Counted from the stretch's first letter, positions 6,815 to 14,393 are shown. The stretch: 17,846 bases of DNA from Candidatus Poseidoniaceae archaeon (GCA_022424925.1 JAKMGM010000059.1:1-17846), one strand, 5' to 3'. Numbers and translations are program-made. The notes: generated by a model from the sequence alone, not told the origin.

Positions 6815-8593
6815 ATGTCAGCGAAAAGTGAACTTTTGAATGAACTCTACCAAGCTCGTTTTGACGGGCTCAAAGAATTGGCAGTCACATACCAACTTCC
6901 AAAGAATGGTTCTGTGGAAACCCTGAGAGCACGCTTAATCCAGCATCTTATTCTCGATGAATGGAATTTATCCCCCGATGGTATCAAAAACCTGATGAAT
7001 GCAGAAATTGGAGAAATACTCGGGGTTTTTGGGATTAAAAAGTCCGGTTCTGTTCGAGCCAGAAGGCAGCGCCTTTATCTGCACTTGAATCACGACCCGA
7101 AACAATTTGTTCCAGAATCACTTGATGCCATGACTCGCGACCAATTGCATGAATTGTGTAGAACCCTTGAGTTGCCTCTTTCTGGCAATAAACAGACGCT
7201 GCTTGTTCGCGTTGCTGGGGTCTTAGCCTACCAACAAGGAGGATGGGGGAAAGTAAAGAAAAGTCTTCGAAGACCGAAAAAGGGCGATATGAACATCGTC
7301 ATTCCAACCCCGAATGAAGATTCAATACAGGAGGCTGCAGTGCCAGAAATGCCTGTAGAACACGAAGTTGTGATTGAAAAAGTTGAATCGTTTGTTTCTG
7401 AACATCCGAATGGATGGACATTTGAACAAGAGACTGAAATGCGGACTGAACTTGCAGAAGAAGGAATCCCAATCTCTCGAGCACCCCTCGCTGAGTCAAT
7501 CGATGAAGCACTGCGTTCAAACCTGAGCGAAACGTCCAGTGAAAAAGTACCTGCAATGGTTCAAAGTGCACACATTAAATCTGAGGAACACAGTTTGGAA
7601 ACCGAAGCCCTGCTTCTTGAACTTGATGCTCGAAGTGCAGAAATCGAAGCGGCAGGAAGAGATTTCCTTGCCGTAAGCACGACAAGTGAAGCGGAAGACT
7701 TTGAGGCATTCATTGACAGCCTTGCGACGCATGGTTTTGCCGTTGAAACACCTGCAGTAAAAGACAGTATCCGTAATACGTTGATGGAACTTGAGTTCCG
7801 TTCACAAACAGAAAAAGACGCAGTATTTTCGATGCCCAATTCTTGGAGAGAGCGGGAAGCTCTTCGAAACTTTGAACTCGCTCGTGAAGTATTGAGAGAC
7901 CAATTGAGTAACACATTAGCCTCCTCAGACGGCGATTTAGTTAAAGCGCGTATGGCGTTTGAGCAAATAGGCCACGAGATGGGGCTTGAATTGAGGACAC
8001 CAAGCGTATCTGGACGCTTGCATGCACTGTTCGATTTACATGTGGAAATTCACCAAGCTGAGGCACTACAAGACCCCGCAATAGCACGTCGAAACAGGAT
8101 TTTGAGAGTTTTACAACACGGTGCAGTACACTTCACGGACAACGAACGAAGAACAATTAACCGTCTTGAACGAAACATCGCTGCATTTGAAGAGTTGGTT
8201 GAAACAGTACTTGAATCCAGTGAAGGAACCTTTGATGAATCCCAACAAGTGTTGGTTCTTCGTTTCTTAGAAAGTCGAGGATATGAAGTGAACACACCAG
8301 ATTTGCGGCCTCGAATCCTTGCATGTGCGGGAATTATTGGTGCTGAATTAGGCTTCATTTCACCAGCTGAGATTCCACGAATTGCCCCTGGCGTGATGAT
8401 TTCAGATACACAGGTCGATGCGATTGTTACCGAACTGAAAGCACTCGCAGAGGCTTTCAAACCAAAATCCGAACGTCCTGAAGAAGAAGAGGATGTGGTT
8501 GCTGAATCGGTGATTGGTGCCTCTGAACGCCTACATTCCGCTCGAGGAAAAATTGATGAAATCGATGATTTACTCGCTCGACTTCGTGGTTAA
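6815..8593 (+). CDS. large protein with three SAP-like motifs and four ~35-residue repeats
   Basis: This 592-residue protein is not a family I can name. The N-terminus has three consecutive SAP/HeH-like helix-turn-helix units, at about 9-46, 57-91 and 103-137. Each has the pattern L-x-x-h-x-x-x-x-x-L-P/I-x-x-G-x-x-x-x-L-R/h-x-R, a fold used to bind DNA. A basic stretch (KVKKSLRRPKK, 146-156) follows, then an acidic linker. The rest contains four related units at about 203-237, 292-329, 373-412 and 471-512. They share an aromatic or Leu helix, then L/I-x-x-x-G-h-x-h-x-T-P-x-h, then another helix (for example LATHGFAVETPAVKDSI, LESRGYEVNTPDLRPRI). The C-terminus is acidic, then helical. No membrane or export signal is present. 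Strong SD and TATA candidates are present. It ends one base from the convergent ATPase stop. A DNA-binding or chromosome-organising role is suggested by the SAP units only. Confidence 0.85.
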   Translation: MSAKSELLNELYQARFDGLKELAVTYQLPKNGSVETLRARLIQHLILDEWNLSPDGIKNLMNAEIGEILGVFGIKKSGSVRARRQRLYLHLNHDPKQFVPESLDAMTRDQLHELCRTLELPLSGNKQTLLVRVAGVLAYQQGGWGKVKKSLRRPKKGDMNIVIPTPNEDSIQEAAVPEMPVEHEVVIEKVESFVSEHPNGWTFEQETEMRTELAEEGIPISRAPLAESIDEALRSNLSETSSEKVPAMVQSAHIKSEEHSLETEALLLELDARSAEIEAAGRDFLAVSTTSEAEDFEAFIDSLATHGFAVETPAVKDSIRNTLMELEFRSQTEKDAVFSMPNSWREREALRNFELAREVLRDQLSNTLASSDGDLVKARMAFEQIGHEMGLELRTPSVSGRLHALFDLHVEIHQAEALQDPAIARRNRILRVLQHGAVHFTDNERRTINRLERNIAAFEELVETVLESSEGTFDESQQVLVLRFLESRGYEVNTPDLRPRILACAGIIGAELGFISPAEIPRIAPGVMISDTQVDAIVTELKALAEAFKPKSERPEEEEDVVAESVIGASERLHSARGKIDEIDDLLARLRG

Positions 8594-8594
8594 C

Positions 8595-9833
8595 TCAGCG
8601 CGATGCGTAAAAGTTCTGGATTACTTGAGTCACCGTTTGAATATCGTGAATATCCCTTCGCACCAGATCCTCGATGATAGCCTGGCGTTGTGAAACATGC
8701 TTCTCAAAAATATCTGGAGAGACGCCTGCGGCTGTACATATTATTTCGCGAAGCTTTGAAGGAATTCCAGTTTCTTCAATCTGGTCGGTCGAGGCATTGT
8801 ACTTCCAAATAATGTTCAATCTCGGCTTGTCGCCTTCCATGCCCGCAATCTCAGCAACTTCGGTGATTTTACGGGCAGTTTTTCCATTCACGTGAAGTCT
8901 CGCTTGAATGATTATTAAATCAAGTCCACTCAACATAATCGGTGGCACCAACATTGGGGGGTTAATCATACGCGTTACGGTTTCTTGAGCCGTGTTGGCG
9001 TGAAGTGAACCAAACGAACCGTCGTGTCCAGTGTTCATTGCCGTCAGCAAGGTTGCCGCCTCAGGTCCGCGTACTTCACCAACAATAATACGGTCAGGAC
9101 GCATACGAAGACTCGATTTTAGACAGTCGTTCATATCCACTTCAGGGGTTCCATCCGGCCGCTCTCTACGGGTTTCCATTCGCAACCAATGATCATGATA
9201 AACCTGCAATTCAGCTGTATCTTCGACGGTCAGAAGACGACGATGCCATGGAATATACATTCCAAGACAGTTGAGCGTTGTGGTTTTTCCCGAACCTGTC
9301 CCTCCAGCAATAACAAAGTTTGCCGGACGACTGTCAAGGCCTTCAATCCAAACCCACATCATTGCAGCAAGACGGGAATTTACCGTTCCAAATTTAACAA
9401 GATCAATCATCGTTAGCGGGTCTTCTCTAAACTTACGAATGGTGAGTGTAGGACCATCCGGAGTTACTGGAGGAATCGTCCCATTTACACGGGAGCCATC
9501 GGGTAATCGACCGTCAAAAATCGGCACAAGCCCAGGCCCATCACCAAGCGGGACGTTCGTGAACGAGGCGATGTTTTTTGCTATTTGAATACCGGATTCA
9601 TCATCAATCCAAATGTTCGTACGGCACATACCGTGGTCTCTGTGGGCTATTTTTACACATTGGGTGCCACCGTTATACATCACTTCTTCAAGTGCATCGT
9701 CTTCAAGCAGCGCTGCAAGGTCTCCGTATGGGTTTGGCTCTACGGAGCCATCAACATGGTATATCGGCGAAGGGTGATTCTCTTCGGTATAAATCGTAAC
9801 TCGGCCGTACTGTGCTAGTATCTGTTCACTCAT
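8595..9833 (-). CDS. type II/IV secretion system ATPase (CpaF/TadA/FlaI family)
   Basis: Hexameric cytoplasmic ATPase that powers assembly of a type IV-like pilus. It is 412 residues, with an N-terminal domain (about 1-150, including LDGRLPDGSRVNGTIPP-type motifs at about 106-122) and a C-terminal RecA-like domain. Walker A is GGTGSGKT (177-184), the Asp box TVEDTAEL (202-209), an arginine-rich RMETRRERP segment lies at 218-226, Walker B is RIIVGEVRG (248-256), and the His box GHDGSFGSLHAN is at 269-280. ATG 9833 has a perfect GGAGG SD (9841-9845), and only 3 bases separate it from the upstream TadC-like stop. It is the last gene of the run. The compact form and split-platform neighbours point to the Tad/Epd pilus branch rather than the archaellum motor. 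It converges with the SAP gene with a one-base gap. Confidence 0.95.
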   Translation of the reverse strand: MSEQILAQYGRVTIYTEENHPSPIYHVDGSVEPNPYGDLAALLEDDALEEVMYNGGTQCVKIAHRDHGMCRTNIWIDDESGIQIAKNIASFTNVPLGDGPGLVPIFDGRLPDGSRVNGTIPPVTPDGPTLTIRKFREDPLTMIDLVKFGTVNSRLAAMMWVWIEGLDSRPANFVIAGGTGSGKTTTLNCLGMYIPWHRRLLTVEDTAELQVYHDHWLRMETRRERPDGTPEVDMNDCLKSSLRMRPDRIIVGEVRGPEAATLLTAMNTGHDGSFGSLHANTAQETVTRMINPPMLVPPIMLSGLDLIIIQARLHVNGKTARKITEVAEIAGMEGDKPRLNIIWKYNASTDQIEETGIPSKLREIICTAAGVSPDIFEKHVSQRQAIIEDLVRRDIHDIQTVTQVIQNFYASR

Positions 9834-9836
9834 GTT

Positions 9837-10568
9837 TCATCCTCCAACCAAAATGACTGCTCCAAGATAGAGCAGCATAGAAAGTGCCATCCAGCCTGGC
9901 ATCCACCAGACTACATCTCGAAATCGGCCCATCATACGTCCAGAAACACCAACTGCGATAATTGATGCTGCCCCGAAGAAGTACGAGAAGGTCTTGTTGA
10001 AAGAATCGATTTGAAAGCCCTTGCTTGCTGGAGCAAACAGGCCGACAATAAATGCAATCAAAACCGGAAGCCCAATGCAAATGAACATCACAATGAGTAG
10101 ACCTCGACCTGAAAGTTCTTGTTCTCGAGAGTTCATCAAATCGTTGAGTCGCTCATAGTCCATTGCCAAATCGGACAGAATTCCCTGCAACGGTGAATCT
10201 TGTTCAATCGCAGTTTGAATTAAGACCATGACTCGCTGAACTTGTGATGAACGCGTTTTAGCTGAAAACGAAGCAAGTGCGGCATCAAACGATGAGGAAT
10301 GACTTTCTTCAAGTGTTTCCTTGAGCAGCTTTCCCAACACACCTGGAAGTGTTTTCGATTGTTCCATCATGGCCTCTTGAATACCTCTGCCAGCACCTAC
10401 TGAGTCGGAAAGAGATTCCAAAAGTGAAGGGAGTGTATTCTCTATAGAACGTCGCCTTCTTCGCTCAATTATGGGAGGTATTCCGCCTGCAGCACTTGCA
10501 ATACCAACAACAATCAAAATCAGCAACAGGAAATGGTCATTAAATGTTTCAAGTAGACCGCTGATCAT
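9837..10568 (-). CDS. TadC-like pilus platform protein (T2SSF domain)
   Basis: An integral membrane protein of the pilus assembly platform, 243 residues. Predicted transmembrane helices are at about 12-32, 156-179, 195-213 and 224-242. Between the first and second lies the soluble T2SSF helical domain (about 40-150), with the family-style LPSLLESLSDSVGAGRGIQEAM opening. A single T2SSF unit is present, about half of an archaellum-type ArlJ/FlaJ. The partner half is encoded immediately upstream by the TadB-like gene (4-base gap), as in bacterial Tad systems and the archaeal Epd pili. The ATG at 10568 has only a weak GTGAT upstream, so translation may rely on coupling to the TadB-like stop. Its stop is followed 3 bases later by the ATPase start. 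The TadB/TadC labels are by order and could be swapped. Confidence 0.85.
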   Translation of the reverse strand: MISGLLETFNDHFLLLILIVVGIASAAGGIPPIIERRRRRSIENTLPSLLESLSDSVGAGRGIQEAMMEQSKTLPGVLGKLLKETLEESHSSSFDAALASFSAKTRSSQVQRVMVLIQTAIEQDSPLQGILSDLAMDYERLNDLMNSREQELSGRGLLIVMFICIGLPVLIAFIVGLFAPASKGFQIDSFNKTFSYFFGAASIIAVGVSGRMMGRFRDVVWWMPGWMALSMLLYLGAVILVGG

Positions 10569-10572
10569 TCAA

Positions 10573-11154
10573 TCACAACCCCGGATCCTTCGTGTGCGCC
10601 TTGAGTCCAATCATTGCCATGCCCAGAAGTGTAACGAGAAGCCCTACATTGACAACTGCATTGATTGTTGAAGTTGGAGGGAGTTGCATGAAAGCACCGA
10701 GGTCACCACTCATCAATTGCGGAACAAGACCGGCAATGGCGAGAATGATTGGCCCAATCATGCCGATAGAAAGGAGGGTTTCGGGAACTGAACCAAGGTC
10801 TTCGATGTACTTCTTTACCGCTTCAGTACGCTCATTTTCCATGCGAGTGCCCTGTTTTCGTAGTGTTTCAATAATGTCGGTGTTCTGCGTTACGTTGGTG
10901 TACATCGTGTTGAGAAGACGTTTGTAACCATCGGATTCGGCTTTCTTCATTAGCACCTTCAGTTCGGGCCCAAGACCTTTGCTGTTCCCCTTTCGCAAAC
11001 GGCTCATCATTGATGAGAAATCCTCACTTATGATTCCATATCCTCCGTTCCCGATTGTGTGAATTGCTGCTTCAAGACCGACGCCTGAGGACATCAAAAC
11101 ATCGAATGTTCGGATGACGTAGAGAACTTCTCTCTGTTCATCCAATTTACGCAT
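10573..11154 (-). CDS. TadB-like pilus platform protein (T2SSF domain)
   Basis: The second half-size platform protein, 193 residues. The soluble T2SSF-like helical domain (about 5-120) opens with VLYVIRTFDVLMSSGVGLEAAI, followed by transmembrane helices at about 126-148 and 163-184 with a short external loop. It lacks the N-terminal hydrophobic helices common in bacterial TadB, so it is shorter than that family (usually near 300). ATG 11154 has an excellent AGGTGAT SD (11158-11164), which overlaps the stop of the preceding small gene. It is expected to form a complex with the TadC-like protein and to transmit motion from the ATPase to the pilin helix. It belongs to the same transcription unit as the two genes downstream. 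Confidence 0.85.
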   Translation of the reverse strand: MRKLDEQREVLYVIRTFDVLMSSGVGLEAAIHTIGNGGYGIISEDFSSMMSRLRKGNSKGLGPELKVLMKKAESDGYKRLLNTMYTNVTQNTDIIETLRKQGTRMENERTEAVKKYIEDLGSVPETLLSIGMIGPIILAIAGLVPQLMSGDLGAFMQLPPTSTINAVVNVGLLVTLLGMAMIGLKAHTKDPGL

Positions 11155-11162
11155 AATATCAC

Positions 11163-11516
11163 CTAAACAATGTCCTCGAGCAATTCAAAGGTAAACATTT
11201 GATTGGAACTTTCGTATTCCATCGAGGCGAATATAACTTTCACATCTCGCTCTTCAAACGGGTCGTGAATAAACGGCTGACCCGAGCGAAACATGGCCAG
11301 GATTCTCTTGTATTCGTCAATCGACAGTTCACCGGTAACGGTGTACGATGTTGACTCTGAGCCTTCGTCATGAAGGTCATCGCCTTCTTCACCTCGGATG
11401 ATGGTACGCGTCAATCGTCGCGTCAGGCGGACTTTCATGTCACAATTCGGTATTCGTACCCAATCTGCACTGGTCGTTCCTGATGCTGGGCGAATAAAGA
11501 AATCCATACCTGCCAT
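11163..11516 (-). CDS. small uncharacterised protein upstream of the pilus motor genes
   Basis: I do not recognise this 117-residue protein. The start is the ATG at 11516 (MAGMDFF), because GAGGT at 11523-11527 lies 6 bases upstream; the in-frame start at 11549 has no SD. The chain alternates polar and hydrophobic residues and looks mostly beta (TSYTVTGELS, VKVIFASMEYESS, MFTFELLEDIV), with one helix, SIDEYKRILAMFRSG (about 68-82). There is a charged, probably flexible section GEEGDDLHDEGSES (about 42-55). There is no signal peptide or membrane helix. The TVTGELS...MFRSGQPFIHDP layout is faintly like small phage-tail or baseplate proteins, which I cannot confirm. It lies 8 bases before the TadB-like gene and 59 bases after the RPA-associated gene, so it could serve either set. 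Confidence 0.8.
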   Translation of the reverse strand: MAGMDFFIRPASGTTSADWVRIPNCDMKVRLTRRLTRTIIRGEEGDDLHDEGSESTSYTVTGELSIDEYKRILAMFRSGQPFIHDPFEERDVKVIFASMEYESSNQMFTFELLEDIV

Positions 11517-11522
11517 ACGATG

Positions 11523-11527
11523 ACCTC
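11523..11527 (-). promoter_or_regulatory. Shine-Dalgarno site that decides the start of the small unknown gene
   Basis: GAGGT on the minus strand, within GAGGTCATCGT, lies 6 bases before ATG 11516. A TATA-like CATTCAATAC (minus strand, 11551-11560) lies further upstream in the 59-bp gap and could give this gene and the pilus motor genes their own promoter. Confidence 0.55.
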
Positions 11528-11575
11528 TGTTCCACCCACACCGTCGCAAGGTATTGAATGTTGGGGGAGTGAGGA

Positions 11576-12511
11576 TTAGCCGACGATTCTAAACCATCCA
11601 AATCGGGGTTCATGCAAAGTGCCTTCGTTGGAAAGTTCATCCAGCTTTTCTTCGGCCAGTCCTCTGTCGAAGCCGCGTGCAACTGCGTTGGTTAAAACAG
11701 TTTCAAAATCAACCCCATCGCCTTGGTCCAACTGTTCGATAATCGAAACGAGTGTGTCTTTGACTTCACCGTCACCGGTATCTCCGGCTTCGGTGTCTGC
11801 ACCGTCACCTAAGTTCGATTGAGTCGGCATTGCCACAGGTTGGCTTGCAGCCTCCATTCTACCTTCCGCAATATCCAAGGCCTGCATCACATTCAATGTG
11901 TAATTTTCAAGGTCAATATCGCCGTAATGGTTGCGCGAAACAAGAAGACCATCAACCATGTGTTCGGGAACACCTGAACCCACCAAGCCCTCCTTCGTTG
12001 GTTCCGCAGCCAAGGAATCAGAGTAACTCTTCATGCGTTGAAGAGTATCTTCACACGCACGTGTCAGCCACAAAGCATAGCGTTGTGCATCAATTTCACA
12101 TGCTTCCTCTGGACGAAGAGAAGTGTAAACTGCACCTTCATCCGTTTGGTACCAACGGGATTTGGCAACCATAAGCAGTAATACTGGTTCTCCAACTTCC
12201 GTTTTTTCAACCAAACTCAACGTAAGTTCACGCATTGATTCGCTAGCATAATCCCCAACTGAGAAGTAGTGAACGCCCGATGGATCTCGCATTTGACCTT
12301 GGTAAAGCGTCGAGCCGTTCGAAGTTTCACGCACCTCCAATCGCTCGAGTAAACCGGCGACTACGACTCGATTGACCTTAGCCCCGAGTTTTGTTATAAC
12401 AAAAGAAGGGTCGTACTCTCCAGAGCCTTTCTCGTTCAGCGTCGCTTCGCTAAATTCTGATGCGAGCATATGCCATGCTGATTGTCGTTTTGCACGTGTC
12501 CCTGCCTGCAT
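11576..12511 (-). CDS. RPA-associated protein (RPA2/32-like, OB fold plus C-terminal winged helix)
   Basis: Partner of the neighbouring RPA in single-stranded DNA binding (COG3390-type RPA-associated protein). It has 311 residues from ATG 12511. An OB fold is predicted at about 33-140: KLGAKVNRVVVAGLLERLEV, then a YQGQMRDPSGVHYFSVGDY section. A helical region and an acidic low-complexity linker (about 220-250, rich in Gly, Asp and Thr) follow. A C-terminal winged-helix domain lies at about 250-311 (IIEQLDQGDGVDFETVL...ARGFDRGLAEEKLDELSNEG, then LHEPRFGWFRIV), like the RPA32 C-terminal protein-docking domain. ATG 12511 overlaps the RPA stop as TAATG and has a GGTGG SD (12516-12520). The in-frame ATG at 12526 lies inside RPA and is less likely. 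It should be made in fixed ratio with RPA by translational coupling. Confidence 0.87.
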   Translation of the reverse strand: MQAGTRAKRQSAWHMLASEFSEATLNEKGSGEYDPSFVITKLGAKVNRVVVAGLLERLEVRETSNGSTLYQGQMRDPSGVHYFSVGDYASESMRELTLSLVEKTEVGEPVLLLMVAKSRWYQTDEGAVYTSLRPEEACEIDAQRYALWLTRACEDTLQRMKSYSDSLAAEPTKEGLVGSGVPEHMVDGLLVSRNHYGDIDLENYTLNVMQALDIAEGRMEAASQPVAMPTQSNLGDGADTEAGDTGDGEVKDTLVSIIEQLDQGDGVDFETVLTNAVARGFDRGLAEEKLDELSNEGTLHEPRFGWFRIVG

Positions 12512-14202
12512 TATGCCACCTTCCATTGCGCTCGAATCTCAGTCGCCCTTAGCCCCGCATCCTCTTCAATGAGAGATGCGCTATCTGCGAGCATCATTGC
12601 ACCTTGTTCATCGACGATTGTTCGACCGGAGGCGTAAACTGTCCGCCCGAGCATTTTGCTTCTCAACGATTGGACAAAGGCCACCTGACCCAAATCATTC
12701 ACAGTATCTTGAAGCTCGGTTTCAGTTAAACCGAGAAGTTCGAGGGTGGCTTGCTTGTTGGTGAGAAGCGAGACGCTTGCGCGACCATCATCGATAGCCA
12801 AACGAAGTCGGATATCCGTATTTCCATCATTCGGTCCGTGTTCGGCACACGCCCCGTCTCGAAGGACACGACGGCATTCTGTACATCGTTGAATGAATCC
12901 TGAATCTTCACGGATACTAACTACCGTTGCCGAAGTAGAAACGCCTACCCGGCTCGCTCCAGTTGACAGTTCAAACAATTCAACTTCCGCAGTATGCGTT
13001 GTTAGGTCAAGTTCGGCATCCCACGGGGGCGCATCAAGGAATTCGACTTGGTCCGCATTGTCGACGGTGATGTCGGGAATACCTTGCCATGCTCGAACTC
13101 GAACACCCTTGAGACGAACCGTTACCGGAAGTTTGTCATCCGTAATTGGGAGTTCGCTCCAAGCACTCATCCTACAACGACCGGTCGGGTCGGCAATCTG
13201 TCCAGACCAAAGGAAGCGTTCTTCTCCATCACGAGTGAACGAACGCTTGGTCCATTCCGTAATTTGAACAACTGCATCGACATCCCGAGCCCCGTCACGG
13301 AGTTCGGACAGCGTCAACACTGTTTGCTGTGAAAGCGTATCTGCATCAGAGAAGTTTTTGTCGTGGTAAATTTCGATTTTGGTCGTTCGTCCGAAGTTCA
13401 ACTCAGGCGTGTCACGGAATGTTCGAACCTGCGCACCCTCAATTTTGAGCAGCGTTCCTACTTCGTGTTCAAAAGGCTCCCATGAGAGGAAACCGATTGT
13501 TCCAGACTCGTCCGCCATCCGTCCCCGTACAATGTCAATCGAGCCTGAACCGTCCTTTCGGTGGATTTGGTCCGGGCGGGAGGCAAGAATGCGGCCAACA
13601 ACACAGACATACCCGTCTGAAGGAAGCGATTCAATGTCTAGAGGTTCGCCTGGGGCGACCACAGGTCGTGTACCTTCACGGACAACTGCAATACGGGTCG
13701 ATTGGTTGATGTTGAGCGACATTTTTCCTTGGTATTCATTGACTGAGGCGCCTTCAATACGTACAACTGAACCCGGTGTAATGTTTGAATTCGGCCCCCA
13801 ATCCTTGTACTCCCATCGATTCTTTTGACCGTTCTCTTCCCAAGGGTTGTCTTCAAGCAGTCCAAAGGCAATTTGTTTCTGCTCACCTCGTATGGTTTGG
13901 TCTCGAATGTTGTGAGAGATGATTTCGACTTCGATTTCAATGTCTTTATCATCGCCTTTTAATTCACTCAAACTGCTCACTTTGCGGGTTGTTCGAGGCG
14001 CCGAAGATGAAGCGGAAGAACCAGAAGATTTGGCAGGGGCTTTATCGCCCTTGAATCGACGTAAGATTGAGCGCATAGCATCTTGAGGAGGAATGAAAAA
14101 TTCTTTCTCATATTTCTCAAACGCCGCTGATACTTCTTCGGGGTCAGCATCAGGGCATTCAGACAGGATTGACTTCACATGCGTTTCATATTTTTCAGAC
14201 AT
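12511..14202 (-). CDS. replication protein A (multi-OB-fold ssDNA-binding protein with zinc motif)
   Basis: The archaeal single-stranded DNA-binding protein of replication, repair and recombination, 563 residues from ATG 14202. A helical N-terminal domain (about 1-52) leads into a Ser/Ala/Pro-rich linker (about 55-72). OB folds follow at about 75-175, 195-280 and 295-390, the third with a clear VDAVVQITEWTKRSF...DPTGRCRMSAW strand pattern. A C-terminal OB fold (about 405-545) carries a zinc-ribbon-like CTEC...CAEH set (C440, C443, C452, H455), where many relatives have four Cys. This is the euryarchaeal large-RPA plan. GAGGT at 14210-14214 is 7 bases from this ATG and too close to the alternative TTG at 14208, so 14202 is preferred. 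Coupled to the RPA-associated gene. A 185-bp upstream gap may hold its promoter and a small leader ORF. Confidence 0.93.
   Translation of the reverse strand: MSEKYETHVKSILSECPDADPEEVSAAFEKYEKEFFIPPQDAMRSILRRFKGDKAPAKSSGSSASSSAPRTTRKVSSLSELKGDDKDIEIEVEIISHNIRDQTIRGEQKQIAFGLLEDNPWEENGQKNRWEYKDWGPNSNITPGSVVRIEGASVNEYQGKMSLNINQSTRIAVVREGTRPVVAPGEPLDIESLPSDGYVCVVGRILASRPDQIHRKDGSGSIDIVRGRMADESGTIGFLSWEPFEHEVGTLLKIEGAQVRTFRDTPELNFGRTTKIEIYHDKNFSDADTLSQQTVLTLSELRDGARDVDAVVQITEWTKRSFTRDGEERFLWSGQIADPTGRCRMSAWSELPITDDKLPVTVRLKGVRVRAWQGIPDITVDNADQVEFLDAPPWDAELDLTTHTAEVELFELSTGASRVGVSTSATVVSIREDSGFIQRCTECRRVLRDGACAEHGPNDGNTDIRLRLAIDDGRASVSLLTNKQATLELLGLTETELQDTVNDLGQVAFVQSLRSKMLGRTVYASGRTIVDEQGAMMLADSASLIEEDAGLRATEIRAQWKVA
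12516..12520 (-). promoter_or_regulatory. Shine-Dalgarno site at the RPA/RPA-associated TAATG junction
   Basis: GGTGG (within AAGGTGGCATAATG) lies 4 bases before ATG 12511, inside the last codons of RPA. It supports this start over ATG 12526 and supports reinitiation coupling. Confidence 0.6.
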
Positions 14203-14305
14203 CGTCAAGACCTCTTCCTGATATGTTCATTCGATGCCTGTACGGAGAACAGGCTGCGGGCTTTCGTGCGTTTTGGTTGAGACTGTACACTCCCTTGACC
14301 TCCAT
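14195..14305 (-). CDS. possible 36-codon leader ORF overlapping the RPA start
   Basis: A short frame on the minus strand runs from ATG 14305 to a TGA at 14195-14197 that lies within the second and third codons of RPA. The product would be 36 residues, basic, with no recognisable domain. An AGGT lies 4 bases before its ATG, and a TATA-like CTTTAT element (14333-14338) would place transcription start close to this ATG. It may be a regulatory upstream ORF coupled to RPA translation, or a chance frame in a 5' leader. No codon-usage test was possible by eye. Confidence 0.22.
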   Translation of the reverse strand: MEVKGVYSLNQNARKPAACSPYRHRMNISGRGLDDV

Positions 14306-14393
14306 GGTTACCTAAAGGAAAGACGACAGACCATAAAGAATGCCTTGATGATGTGTCCCGCAATTGGATTCGTCAATCAAGTCACTGCATTGC
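14203..14393 (-). promoter_or_regulatory. RPA upstream region: TATA candidate and hairpin
   Basis: The largest non-coding gap of the co-directional run, between TldE and RPA. On the minus strand it has a TTCTTTATGG element (14331-14340) as the best promoter candidate, then about 130 bases of leader. A hairpin GCCTGT-7-ACAGGC (14236-14241 and 14249-14254) sits about 35 bases before the RPA start. No T-rich archaeal terminator was seen after TldE. Confidence 0.4.
14210..14214 (-). promoter_or_regulatory. Shine-Dalgarno site that decides the RPA start
   Basis: GAGGT on the minus strand, 7 bases before ATG 14202. The TTG at 14208 would be only 1 base from it, which rules that start out in practice. 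Confidence 0.65.

Noticed and set aside
8585..8600. A terminator between the convergent SAP and ATPase genes
   Set aside because: The stops are one base apart and no hairpin or T-run is present.
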